NCBI GenBank assembly: GCA_965220825.1
Contig: OZ244839.1
Location: 1,302,001 to 1,366,000, forward strand
Source: G965220825 sp965220825
Lineage (GTDB): Bacteria > Pseudomonadota > Alphaproteobacteria > UBA828
DNA: 64,000 bases
Reading direction: 5' to 3'
Shown here: positions 53,647 through 62,030 of the stretch, in pieces
How the letters are laid out: the number at the start of each line of letters is the position of its first letter
Numbering within the stretch: position 1 is the first letter of the stretch
Made by a program: the position numbers and the translations under genes
Notes under the pieces: model-generated
What the model was told of the DNA's origin: nothing
Database searches by the model: none
Seen by the model: only the letters and a program-made list of their open reading frames with translations

Positions 53647-54141
53647 ATGGAGACCTATGGCGACGCCTTTCGCGCCATGCCACCCAGGGCCGAACATGTT
53701 CACGGCCTTGCGGCGGACGCCGTCGAGGCCCGCGCGAGGGCGCTTCCCGGCACGGCGTCGGCACCCTTCGACGAATATCGCTATCGGGATGCGCTCCGCC
53801 TCGTCGCCGGCGGGTCGCCGGACGCATGCGGCGGCGTCAGCGGCGGCCCGTTCGATCATTGCGGACGCCGCATCCTGCCCCCGGCACCGGGGATGGAGGC
53901 TGCCGCCTTTCGCACTCTCCTCGGAAGCCTCCGGGCGGGCGACCTCTCCGCGCTCGGCAACGGGCGCCCCGTGCTGCCGGACGGGACGGCGCTGAAGCCC
54001 GCTGAGCTCGGGGACGCCGTGCTGACCTCCCTCGGCACCGGCCGCTATGCGCTCTCATGCGGCACGGACGAGACCGTACAGACCGCCGATGGCGCGCCCT
54101 ATGTCCTCGATCTCGGCCAGGCCGCGAACGAACGCCCATAG
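53647..54141 (+). CDS. Hypothetical protein, uncertain
   Basis: 164-aa frame from ATG 53647 (an upstream ATG at 53581 gives 186 aa). No family was recognised. The sequence is METYGDAFRAMPPRAEHVHGLA..., with central FDEYRYRDALRLVAGG and a Gly-rich end. Composition is normal for the genome and there is a plausible promoter upstream. Support is limited to the length of the frame, so it could be non-coding. Confidence 0.35.
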   Translation: METYGDAFRAMPPRAEHVHGLAADAVEARARALPGTASAPFDEYRYRDALRLVAGGSPDACGGVSGGPFDHCGRRILPPAPGMEAAAFRTLLGSLRAGDLSALGNGRPVLPDGTALKPAELGDAVLTSLGTGRYALSCGTDETVQTADGAPYVLDLGQAANERP

Positions 54142-54261
54142 CGGGGGCCCGCGCAGCGGCCCAGCTGCGGGCCAAAATTTTCTGCGTCCGAGACGCCTAC
54201 CGTCACCAGTTTCTTGCACCCCGACACAGACATGGTCTCGCGCTTCCTGTTGACGTTACAC

Positions 54262-54380
54262 CTCGTCAACGTCGGTAGATAGAGTTCGTCCGCATCGTGC
54301 TCCGCGACCCACGCCACCACGGTGGGCGCCGGAGCGGGGCGCATCAAATCCGAGGCTACATTGGTGTCCAGGACGAACAT
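54262..54380 (-). pseudogene. Truncated PIN-domain toxin (FitB/VapC-like)
   Basis: The first ~39 residues (FVLDTNVASDLMRPAPAPTV, then AWVAEHDADELYLPTLT) are the start of a VapC/FitB PIN nuclease, including the first catalytic Asp. After that the frame reads unrelated sequence, and later acidic residues are lost. A 7-base inverted repeat (GTTGACG/CGTCAAC, 54249-54270) lies at the break. It starts 10 bases after the antitoxin stop. The toxin is not functional. Confidence 0.75.
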
Positions 54381-54390
54381 GGCGGTCGGT

Positions 54391-54636
54391 TCAGGAGAAG
54401 TCCGGCGGTTCGCGCATCGGTTGGCGGGGCGGAAGCTCGAGCTCGACGCCGCCAGGCGGCCCGAAACATTCGCGCGTGAACTCTGCCAGATTCCGGGAGC
54501 GAACGTTCCCGCGGCTCACGGCCTCACGCAGGATGACACGCACCTCTTCTTCCATCGAGCGATGATGCTCGGCGGCACGTACGCCAAGGCGCATTCTCAC
54601 CTCGTCGTCGAGATTACGAATGGTGATGCTCGCCAT
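54391..54636 (-). CDS. FitA/VapB-like ribbon-helix-helix antitoxin
   Basis: 81-aa protein starting ASITIRNLDDEVRMRLGVRA, a ribbon-helix-helix DNA-binding and dimerisation motif, followed by HHRSMEEEVRVILREAV, typical of FitA-like antitoxins. The C-terminal tail (PPRQPMREPPDFS) would wrap the toxin. The toxin gene behind it is truncated, so the antitoxin is now an orphan, perhaps kept as a regulator or as protection from related toxins. ATG at 54636; weak ribosome site. Confidence 0.85.
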   Translation of the reverse strand: MASITIRNLDDEVRMRLGVRAAEHHRSMEEEVRVILREAVSRGNVRSRNLAEFTRECFGPPGGVELELPPRQPMREPPDFS

Positions 54637-54841
54637 TGGCTGCCCCTTTTCACGATGGGGAAGGGCCACGTTACGATTTGCTTGCAATGCAAGCGATCGC
54701 ACCCGGCCCATTCACATATATGAGCGCTTTTCCGCTCCTGGCGCCTGTGTCGAACAGGCCATTCCTTCTATCGCATTCCTGCGCAGGTGCACTATCTGTG
54801 CAAGTTCGGACAGGTATGAGACGCGGCTCTCAAAACGGAGT

Positions 54842-54893
54842 TGGGGGTCTCCGAAGCGGTCGGTGGACACATCGACCGCTTCGGAGACCCCCA
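54842..54893. repeat. Perfect 21-base inverted repeat
   Basis: Arms of 21 bases (TGGGGGTCTCCGAAGCGGTC plus G, and its complement) around GTGGACACAT. It lies 10 bases before the paired palindromic repeat and about 200 bases upstream of the antitoxin start. There is no T-run. It is unlike the REP core apart from the string GTCTCC. Possible roles are terminator for lpxC, an operator, or a mobile-element relic. Confidence 0.85.
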
Positions 54894-54900
54894 TGACAGG

Positions 54901-54982
54901 TTTGGTGCGCGGGTCTCCAGGCCCGCATGTTTTTGTTTTTCGAGGAGAAGAAAAATGCGGGCCTGGAGACCCGCGCACCAAA
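54901..54982. terminator. Paired head-to-head palindromic repeat, locus 7, likely lpxC terminator
   Basis: Left unit 54904-54927 and right unit 54956-54979 as perfect inverse copies, bracketed by TTT and AAA. Read on the minus strand from the lpxC stop (25 bases away), the hairpin is followed by ATTTTTCTTC, a good intrinsic terminator. It reads the same way in the other direction. Confidence 0.72.
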
Positions 54983-55007
54983 AAAAGATAACTAGTCGAC
55001 CTGTGCG

Positions 55008-55928
55008 CTAGGCGGCGTGTGCGTCGCTGTCGAATTCGGTGGGCGTGCGCTCTATGGGAGCGAAGCGCCAGGCGCTTTCGTCTTCCATGAGTTTGGCGAC
55101 GAACGCGTGGTTGAGCCTGTGGCCGAGGCGCTCACCATAGACCCGGCCTATGATCGGGCCGCCGGCGAGATAGAGATCGCCCAGACAATCAAGGGCCTTG
55201 TGGCGGACGCACTCGTTCTCGTAACGCAGGCCGCCCTCGTTGAGAACGCCCTCGTCGCCGATCACCACCGCATTGTCGAGCGAGCCGCCACGGGCGAGGC
55301 CGGCCTCGCGCATGCGCATCACATCGGCCTTCATGCAGAAGGTGCGCGCCCGCGCCAGCTCGGTCCGGAAGTCCTGAAGCCAGGGATCGAAGAAGATCGA
55401 TTCGGCACCGAGCCGCGGATGCTCGAAGTCGATATGGCACTCGAGGGAGAAGCGTTCCGCCGGCGTCACCCTGAGCAGGCGGTTCTTCTCCGCGATCTCG
55501 ACGGGCTTCAACACCTCGATCGCGCGGCGCTCCTCCTCCTGTTCCACGATGCCTGCGCGTTGCAGGAGGAACACGAACGACGCCGCACTGCCGTCCATGG
55601 CGGGGACTTCCGGCCCATCGAGTTCCACCAGCGCATTGTCGATTTCACAGCCCGCGAACGCCGCCATGAGATGCTCGACGGTGCGCACCGTGACGGCGCC
55701 TTCGCCGATGGTCGTGCTGAGCGTGGCGTCCACCACGTTCCCATACACCGCTCCCACGGCGTCGGACGGGGCATCGGCCGTTCCCACCGGAGGATCGGTG
55801 CGCCGAAACCGGATACCGAAATCCGACGGGGCGGGATGCAGGGTCATATGGACCCGAGCACCGCTATGCACGCCGACACCGGCGCAGCGAATGTGGGATT
55901 TGAGGGTTTGTTGACGCGCCGGATTCAC
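55008..55928 (-). CDS. lpxC: UDP-3-O-acyl-N-acetylglucosamine deacetylase
   Basis: Zinc deacetylase, first committed step of lipid A synthesis. 306 aa from GTG 55928 (NPARQQTLKSHIRCAGVGVH), the usual length. Zinc ligands: EHLMAAF His, RHKALD His and Asp. GLARGGSLDNAVVI and LNEGGLRYENECVRHK are typical. An upstream ATG at 56015 would add 29 residues of poor similarity; the GGAG near 55940 favours the shorter form. It follows ftsZ, as in most Alphaproteobacteria. Confidence 0.95.
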   Translation of the reverse strand: MNPARQQTLKSHIRCAGVGVHSGARVHMTLHPAPSDFGIRFRRTDPPVGTADAPSDAVGAVYGNVVDATLSTTIGEGAVTVRTVEHLMAAFAGCEIDNALVELDGPEVPAMDGSAASFVFLLQRAGIVEQEEERRAIEVLKPVEIAEKNRLLRVTPAERFSLECHIDFEHPRLGAESIFFDPWLQDFRTELARARTFCMKADVMRMREAGLARGGSLDNAVVIGDEGVLNEGGLRYENECVRHKALDCLGDLYLAGGPIIGRVYGERLGHRLNHAFVAKLMEDESAWRFAPIERTPTEFDSDAHAA

Positions 55929-56027
55929 ACGGAAGCTCCAAGCGCCGAAACCGCGGGCGATGCCGGCCGGCGCTATCTCGGCATCACCCTGAATGTGCAC
56001 GGCCCTCAAGGCCAATAATGTAGGAAG

Positions 56028-56056
56028 TCTTTACCAAGTCCCCGGATGTGGTGCAA
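56028..56056 (-). promoter_or_regulatory. Putative lpxC promoter
   Basis: On the minus strand TTGCAC, 17 bases, TAAAGA, about 100 bases before the lpxC start. A separate promoter for lpxC would explain its distance from ftsZ (316 bases). The boxes are only moderate matches. Confidence 0.3.
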
Positions 56057-56164
56057 TTCACTCTTTGTTACAAATTGTTACGCACCGCCCCGGGGCCCCA
56101 CGAAGGCACGGACGCGGCTCCTCACGCGCATGACCCGGGCCCGTTCCTCCGCTTGAATGGGCCG

Positions 56165-56199
56165 GCGCCGGCAGGGAATGGAACTCTCCCCGCCGGCGC
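56165..56199. terminator. Stem-loop behind ftsZ
   Basis: 13-base arms with one mismatch (GCGCCGGCAGGGA / TCCCCGCCGGCGC) around a 9-base loop, 45 bases past the ftsZ stop on the minus strand. No T-run. It may slow or end transcription of the division cluster ahead of lpxC. Confidence 0.4.
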
Positions 56200-56244
56200 G
56201 CAGGTCCATGCTGGAGAAGCCCGCCAGCTCCCTCGCCACGCCAC

Positions 56245-57981
56245 TCAGGTGGCTTGACGACGCAAGAAGGCGGGGATCTCCAGAGGGTCTTCTTCCATCT
56301 GGTGCATCAGCCCGGGCAGCGGAAGCGCATCGCGCGCTTGCGCCGGCGCCTCGGATTGATGGGCCCTGGGCGCGGGCGCCGCGGGGCGCGCCGGCACGGC
56401 GGAAGCCGCCGGCGGTTGAGGCGTCCGGGCGCGAACGCCGTCCGGAGACCCGCCACCCGCCGCGGGCGACGCCGCCACGGCATCGTCCGGCGAATCGCGC
56501 CTTGCGCGCCCCGTTCCCGTAACGCGCTCGAAGAGCGTCGGGCGCCGGGCCTCCGACTCGGTACCGGAGCCGTTGCCGAGCGTCGGCGCGGGCCTGGAGG
56601 CGGGGGCCGGGGTGGGCTCGCGCCCCTTGGAGCCAAGCCTTTCGGCGCCCGGCGAACGCGCCGCCGCCGGGCTCGCACCGGCGAGGCCGGGCTGCATCCC
56701 GCCCGTGGCGGCGGCCGGCTTCCGATCGGAGACGGAGACCCGCGGAGCCACCGCTCCGGCAGCGCTCGCCGTCACGGTCTTGCGCTTGACTTCCACATGG
56801 GACACGGCGTCGGCCCCACCGGCCGCGACGCGCGCCTGCGGGAGGGCCTCGTCCACGGCGGTAGCGGACCGGGCGGATGTGTCCTCCACCGCCTTGTGCG
56901 CCTCGCTGGAGGCCGCCGGCGCGCCGTCCGCGCCTGCGTTCCTGCGCTCGGAAACGCCGAGCACATGCACCTTGTCCGAAGGCTCGGGGATCAGCGCGCT
57001 AAGCTGATCGGCATCGATGCCCGTGGCGATGACCGAAACCCTGAGCTCCCCCTCCACCGTCTTGTCGAGGCTGGTGCCGAAGATGATGTTGGCATCCGTA
57101 TCGACTTCGCTGCAGATGCGGGACGCAACCTGGTCCACCTCGCGCAAGGTGAGATCCGCACCGCCGGTGATGTTGATCAGCACGCCCCGCGCGCCCTTGA
57201 TCGACGCGTTGTCGAGCAGCGGGTTGTCGATCGCGGCTTCGACGGCCTTGCTGGCGCGGTCTTCACCACTCGCTTCACCCGTGCCCATCATGGCCTTGCC
57301 CATCTCGCTCATCACCGTGCGGATATCCGCGAAATCGAGATTGATCAGGCCCGGATTGACCATCAGGTCCGTCACGCCGCGAACGCCGGCATGCAGCACA
57401 TCGTCCGCCATCTTGAATGCGTTCATGAAGGTCGTCTCGACCTCGGAGACGTCGAAGAGGTTCTGGTTGGGGATGACGATCAGCGCATCCACATATTGAT
57501 GGAACTCCTCGATTCCGGCCTCGGCGGTGCGCATCCGCTGGGTGCCCTCGAAGTGGAACGGCTTGGTGACCACGCCCACCGTGAGAATGCCCTGCTCGCG
57601 TGCCGCGCGGGCAATCACGGGCCCGGCGCCCGTGCCGGTGCCGCCGCCCATGCCCGCGGTGATGAACACCATGTTGTTCTCTTCGAGATAGCTCTGAATC
57701 TCGTCGAGCGCCTCCTCCGCGGCGACTCTGCCGATATCGGGGCGCGCACCGGCGCCGAGGCCGCGGGTGATGGAGGCACCGAGCCCCACCTTCTGTTCGC
57801 AGAGCGACTGCACCAGGGACTGGGAATCGGTGTTCGCGACGACAAACTCGACGCCGTCGAGCTGACCGCTGATCATGTTGTTGACGGCGTTCACACCGGC
57901 GCCGCCGACGCCGAACACCGTGATCCGCGGCTTGCTCTCCAAGTGCCGATCATCGCGATCGGGAGCGAAATTGATGGCCAT
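56245..57981 (-). CDS. ftsZ: Cell division protein FtsZ
   Basis: Tubulin-like GTPase forming the Z-ring, 578 aa. The tubulin signature GGGTGTGAG is at residues 112-120. NTDSQ and NPGLINLDFADI(R) follow. The T7-loop NLDFAD supplies the catalytic acidic residue. After the core (about residue 330) comes a disordered Pro/Ala/Ser linker of ~230 residues, much longer than in E. coli but usual in Alphaproteobacteria, and then the FtsA-binding tail LEIPAFLRRQ. The ATG at 57981 has a perfect AGGAGGT site. Confidence 0.97.
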   Translation of the reverse strand: MAINFAPDRDDRHLESKPRITVFGVGGAGVNAVNNMISGQLDGVEFVVANTDSQSLVQSLCEQKVGLGASITRGLGAGARPDIGRVAAEEALDEIQSYLEENNMVFITAGMGGGTGTGAGPVIARAAREQGILTVGVVTKPFHFEGTQRMRTAEAGIEEFHQYVDALIVIPNQNLFDVSEVETTFMNAFKMADDVLHAGVRGVTDLMVNPGLINLDFADIRTVMSEMGKAMMGTGEASGEDRASKAVEAAIDNPLLDNASIKGARGVLINITGGADLTLREVDQVASRICSEVDTDANIIFGTSLDKTVEGELRVSVIATGIDADQLSALIPEPSDKVHVLGVSERRNAGADGAPAASSEAHKAVEDTSARSATAVDEALPQARVAAGGADAVSHVEVKRKTVTASAAGAVAPRVSVSDRKPAAATGGMQPGLAGASPAAARSPGAERLGSKGREPTPAPASRPAPTLGNGSGTESEARRPTLFERVTGTGRARRDSPDDAVAASPAAGGGSPDGVRARTPQPPAASAVPARPAAPAPRAHQSEAPAQARDALPLPGLMHQMEEDPLEIPAFLRRQAT

Positions 57982-58062
57982 GTCTACCTCCTGTGGATCG
58001 GTTCGTTGCGTTTCACTCGATCTCCGGGCGCGAACGCTTTCCATGCGCGCACGACACCCCTC

Positions 58063-59292
58063 CTAGAAATTGCCTCGCAGCCAGCGGCCGACACGCTCGG
58101 CGGTACCGCCGAGGAGCGGCAGCCGCGGCAGGGGCAGCCCTTCCGCACCGGGTTCGGCGTGCTTTTCGGCGGCGTAGAGGAGCAGACCCGCGCAAGCCGC
58201 GAACTCGGGGCCCGAGACCGCCGACGCAAGCCCCGGCAGGGCGAGCGGGCGGGCGATGCGAACTTCGCGGCCGAGGATGCGGCCGGCGATCGCACCGACG
58301 CCCTGAAGCCGGCTTGCACCGCCGCCGACGACAACGCGCCGGCCGGCTCCCTCGCCAACCCCGTTGGAATCGAACTGCTCGCGCACGAACTCGAATATCT
58401 CTTCGATGCGCGGGCGGACGATGCCGACCAGCAGTTCGCGGGGCACCTTGCGCGGAGCCGCGCCGCCCGCACGGCCGATCTCGGGCAGGGCGACGACGCC
58501 GGACTCGTTCGCCGAATGGAGCACCGCGCTGCCGTGCAGGCGCTTCATGCGCTCGGCGACGGCACGCGAGGTGGAAAGACCATGTGCGATATCCCCGGTG
58601 ACCCGGTTGCCGCCGAGCGGAAGGCTTCCTGCCCAGACCAGGGCACCGCGGTCGAAAGCGGCGAGACCCGTGACGTCGCCGCCAAGATCGACATAGGCGG
58701 CGCCGAGCTCGCGCTCGTCCGGCTCGAGGCAGGCAAGCCCCGACGCATAGGCGGAGACGACCGGCGCCGCGACCTCGAGATCGCAGCGCGACACACAGGC
58801 CAGCAGGTTCCGGATCGTGCCATGGGCGACGCTCACCAAGTGGAACGAAGCCCTGAGATTACGGCCCGAGAGGCCGCGCGGATCCCGGATGCCGGGCGCC
58901 TCGTCGAGCTGATAGCCCATGGGCGCCGCGTGAACGACCACATGCTCCCGCCCCCTGTCGGCCCTTTCCGCCCGGTCGAGAGCGCGCTGTATGTCGGAAT
59001 CGCCGACGATCCGGCCGGAAACCCCCATCTCGACCTGAGCGAGCCTCGAGCGAGGCTCGCCGCCCGACATGCCGACGAAAACGCTCTGTACGCGCAGGCT
59101 CGCGGCCTCCTCCGCACGATGGACCGCCCGGCGAATCGCAGCCTCCGCCGCGTCCATGTCGACCACGGCGCCGGCGGCGATGCCGTCCGCAAGCTCCTGG
59201 CCTGCGCCCAGGATCCGAAGCCCTCGCTCGCCATGCCGGCGCGCGATAAAGCAGACGATCTTGGTCGATCCGATATCGAGGGCTGCGATCAC
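58063..59292 (-). CDS. ftsA: Cell division protein FtsA
   Basis: Actin-like protein tethering FtsZ to the membrane, 409 aa. Phosphate-1 motif ALDIGSTKIV, the AAYVDLGGDVTGLA phosphate-2 loop and VVVGGGASRLQGV adenosine motif are present, plus the 1C-like region with HVVVHAAPMGYQLDEAPGI. The C-terminal amphipathic anchor AERVGRWLRGNF is typical. GTG at 59292 (GGAGGAGC upstream) was chosen; a longer frame to 59589 overlaps ftsQ. It lies 25 bases after ftsQ and 81 bases before ftsZ. Confidence 0.94.
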   Translation of the reverse strand: MIAALDIGSTKIVCFIARRHGERGLRILGAGQELADGIAAGAVVDMDAAEAAIRRAVHRAEEAASLRVQSVFVGMSGGEPRSRLAQVEMGVSGRIVGDSDIQRALDRAERADRGREHVVVHAAPMGYQLDEAPGIRDPRGLSGRNLRASFHLVSVAHGTIRNLLACVSRCDLEVAAPVVSAYASGLACLEPDERELGAAYVDLGGDVTGLAAFDRGALVWAGSLPLGGNRVTGDIAHGLSTSRAVAERMKRLHGSAVLHSANESGVVALPEIGRAGGAAPRKVPRELLVGIVRPRIEEIFEFVREQFDSNGVGEGAGRRVVVGGGASRLQGVGAIAGRILGREVRIARPLALPGLASAVSGPEFAACAGLLLYAAEKHAEPGAEGLPLPRLPLLGGTAERVGRWLRGNF

Positions 59293-59317
59293 GGCGTGCG
59301 CTCCTCCGGATATCCCG

Positions 59318-60160
59318 TCATGTCTCGGTTTCTCCCGCAGGCTCCTGCGGCTCGTGCAGGCGCAGGATCGTCCGGTCCTCAAGGCGCAGATCGACCGCTG
59401 CCACGGCTTTCTCCAGCAGGCGTCGCGTTTCGATCTCGGTGACGAGGCGTGCCCAGGCGGCGCCGATCTCGCCTTCGGGGAGCCGCACTTCCAGCCCCAT
59501 GTCGAGGCGCAGGTCCCATCGCCGCCCCCCGACGCGCTCGGCTTCGCGCACACGCGCCGCAAGCCCGGGTGTGCGCGCCATGGCGCCAATCAGAGCCGGC
59601 AGATGGCGCGGCGCATCCTCGCCCTCCACCACCAGGAGGTGGGCGAAGTCGGGAACGGGCTCGGCCCCCATGACGACGCCCGCCCGATCCAACGCCACCA
59701 ATCCGTCGGGCTGGCGCCAGAGAGCGATGGGCGTGCGCTCCACCAGGCGGACGAAGACGGTGGACGGCAAGCGGCGCTCCACGGAAGCGCTCTCCACCCA
59801 GCCGATCGCTTCGATACGCCGACGCGCCGCTTGGGGATCCAGCCGGAGGATGGGCGTTCCCACCTCCACCTCCAGAGCGGCAATGATGGCGTCGGTCGGC
59901 GTGTTCTGCCGGCCGGTGGTATAGACCCGCTGCACCGTCATTCCGCCGCGGGCGGCAGCGTCGGCGATGCCCTCCCGCAGGTCTGCTCCCAGCCGTCCGA
60001 AGACGTCGGGCTGGACGAACCACAGGGCCGCTGCGATACCGGCCGCCGGCAGCCCCAAAAGCGCGAGCATGCGCGCACGCCGCCCGGTCCAGAGGGCGGG
60101 CGCCCACGCCACCGTCCAGCGCAGCCGCAGGCGGGGGGCGCGCATGGTCAGCCGTCGCAT
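59318..60160 (-). CDS. ftsQ: Cell division protein FtsQ
   Basis: 280-aa bitopic membrane protein of the divisome. A cytoplasmic Arg-rich N-terminus precedes one helix (MLALLGLPAAGIAAALWFV), then the POTRA domain (VQRVYTTGRQNTPTDAIIAAL) and the beta domain with WVESASVERRLPSTVFVRLVER, the characteristic FtsQ/DivIB strand. The last residues overlap the region of the FtsA start by little; its start overlaps the ddlB stop by 13 bases. Confidence 0.93.
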   Translation of the reverse strand: MRRLTMRAPRLRLRWTVAWAPALWTGRRARMLALLGLPAAGIAAALWFVQPDVFGRLGADLREGIADAAARGGMTVQRVYTTGRQNTPTDAIIAALEVEVGTPILRLDPQAARRRIEAIGWVESASVERRLPSTVFVRLVERTPIALWRQPDGLVALDRAGVVMGAEPVPDFAHLLVVEGEDAPRHLPALIGAMARTPGLAARVREAERVGGRRWDLRLDMGLEVRLPEGEIGAAWARLVTEIETRRLLEKAVAAVDLRLEDRTILRLHEPQEPAGETET

Positions 60161-61059
60161 CGGGCGTTCTCCACCAGCCAGCGAACCAGCGCGCCGAAGC
60201 CGATGCCTGCGTCCGCGGCGATCTCCGGCACCAGCGAGATCGGTGTGAGGCCGGGCTGGGTATTGATCTCGAGCAGGTAGAACTCTCCGTGCGCGCCTTC
60301 CGTTTCGTCGTAGCGGAGATCCGCACGGGTCACGCCCCGGCAGCCGAGCGTGCGATGGGCAGTCAGCGCGATGTCCAGCGCCTCCTCGTAGGCATCGGCA
60401 TGGATCGGCGCGGGCATGCGGTGTTCGGCGCCATCCTCGGTATATTTGGAGCGATAGTCGAAGAACCGCGCACGGGGTCTGATCTCGATGGCGCCGAGCG
60501 CCCGCTCGCCCATGACCGCGACCTGTATCTCCCGCCCGGGGATATAGCGCTCGACCAGCACTTCCTCCCCATAGGTCCAGTCGCCATTGAGCGAGACCGC
60601 GTTGTCTGCATCGAAGACCACGCGAACGCCCACGCTGGAGCCCTCAGAGAGAGGCTTCACCACATAGGGCGCAGCGCCGGCGGCGCCGCCGCAGACCTCG
60701 GTTCGCGCCATGACCCGACCTTCGGGGCAGCGAAGCCCGGCATCCTGGAAGAGGCGCTTCGCCACCGGCTTGTTCATGGCGAGTGCCGAGGCGAGTACGC
60801 CGGAATGGGTATAGGGAAGCCCCATCACCTCGAGCAGCCCCTGCACACAGCCGTCCTCGCCGAACCGCCCGTGAAGCGCGTTGAAGGCCACATCCGGTGC
60901 GATTTCGACCAGGCGGGAGGCGAGGTCCTGCTTCACGTCCACCGCCGTCACCCGGTAGCCCTCGTCCCGCAGCGCCCGCTCCACCGACGCGCCGCTCGTC
61001 AGCGAGACCTCGCGCTCGGCGGACCAGCCGCCCATCAATATGGCAACATGCGCGCTCAC
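60148..61059 (-). CDS. ddlB: D-alanine--D-alanine ligase
   Basis: ATP-grasp enzyme joining two D-alanines for peptidoglycan, 303 aa. HVAILMGGWSAEREVSL is the N-terminal motif, HGRFGEDG the D-Ala binding loop, VKPLSEGSSVGV the ATP-grasp loop and LLEINTQPGLTPISLVPE the metal-binding end. GTG start overlaps the murB stop (GTGA). The longer frame to 61737 is antisense-like and overlaps murB. Confidence 0.95.
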   Translation of the reverse strand: MSAHVAILMGGWSAEREVSLTSGASVERALRDEGYRVTAVDVKQDLASRLVEIAPDVAFNALHGRFGEDGCVQGLLEVMGLPYTHSGVLASALAMNKPVAKRLFQDAGLRCPEGRVMARTEVCGGAAGAAPYVVKPLSEGSSVGVRVVFDADNAVSLNGDWTYGEEVLVERYIPGREIQVAVMGERALGAIEIRPRARFFDYRSKYTEDGAEHRMPAPIHADAYEEALDIALTAHRTLGCRGVTRADLRYDETEGAHGEFYLLEINTQPGLTPISLVPEIAADAGIGFGALVRWLVENARCDG

Positions 61060-62030
61060 GGGCCGTCCTCCACAGCACCGACCCGGACGGGGCCCGGGGC
61101 GGGATGACGCCCGATCCGGCGGATTTCCCAGCGCAGCGTGACGCCCGTCTTCTCGTGCACCCGCCGGCGCACCTCTTCGCCGAGCTCCTCGACATCGGCG
61201 GCGGAAGCGCCCTTCTCGGCGATCAGGAAGTTGCCGTGCTTCTCCGAAACCCGCGCGCCGCCGCGCACGAGGCCTCGGCAGCCGGCGCGGTCTATGAGTT
61301 CCCAGGCGCTTGCGCCCGGCGGGTTGGCGAAGGTGCTGCCGCCGGTACGCATGCGAATGGGCTGGCTCGCCTCGCGCGCCGCCTCGAGCGCCTCCATTCG
61401 CCGTGCGACGGCCGCGGGATCGTCGCGCCGGCCGGCGAGCACGGCGGAGACGAACACCCAGTTCTCGGGCACGGAGACGGCACGGTAGGAGAACCCCATG
61501 GCTTCCACCGAGAGCACGCGGAGCGCGCCGCTCTCGTCCAACGCCCGGGCCTCGACCAGGATATCGGCCGTTTCGTGCCCGTAGGCGCCGGCATTCATGC
61601 GGAGCGCGCCGCCAATGGCACCGGGGATACCGCTCAGAAATTCGAGTCCTGCGACACCACGGTCCCGGCAGAAGCGGGCGACGGCAACATCGAGCGCGCC
61701 TGCGCCGACCGCGATCAGCGCGCGGTCTCCATCCCACCTTAGCGCCGTCGCCCGGAAGCCCCGCCGCAAGCGCACCACCGCCCCCTCCACGCCGCCGTCG
61801 CGCACCAGGAGATTGGAGCCGACGCCGACGGTGGTCACCGGCATGCCGTCGGGTCGGGCAGCCAGAAAATGGGCGAGATCCGCGCTATCGGCGGGTTCGA
61901 ACAGGATCTCCGCCCGCCCGCCGGTACGGAACCAGGTGGCGCGGCCGAGATCCGCATCGAAGCGGACGCGGCCCTCGACGGCGGGCAGAGGCCCCGGCCG
62001 GCCGGTCTCGCGGCGCTTCGCCATCATCAC
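61056..62030 (-). CDS. murB: UDP-N-acetylenolpyruvoylglucosamine reductase
   Basis: FAD enzyme reducing UDP-GlcNAc-enolpyruvate to UDP-MurNAc, 324 aa. FAD-binding TVGVGSNLLVRDGGVEGAVV, GLEFLSGIPGAIGGALRMNAGAYG and the catalytic FSYRAVSVP are present (YR is the type I pattern). STFANPPG and LIDRAGCRG carry the Ser used as general acid. GTG at 62030 overlaps murC's stop by four bases; two in-frame ATGs follow it directly. Confidence 0.95.
   Translation of the reverse strand: MMMAKRRETGRPGPLPAVEGRVRFDADLGRATWFRTGGRAEILFEPADSADLAHFLAARPDGMPVTTVGVGSNLLVRDGGVEGAVVRLRRGFRATALRWDGDRALIAVGAGALDVAVARFCRDRGVAGLEFLSGIPGAIGGALRMNAGAYGHETADILVEARALDESGALRVLSVEAMGFSYRAVSVPENWVFVSAVLAGRRDDPAAVARRMEALEAAREASQPIRMRTGGSTFANPPGASAWELIDRAGCRGLVRGGARVSEKHGNFLIAEKGASAADVEELGEEVRRRVHEKTGVTLRWEIRRIGRHPAPGPVRVGAVEDGP

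Noticed and set aside
56254..59442. 1062-aa open frame antisense to ftsZ and ftsA
   Set aside because: It runs through the complements of two certain genes and of the ftsZ ribosome site; a shadow caused by GC-rich codon use.
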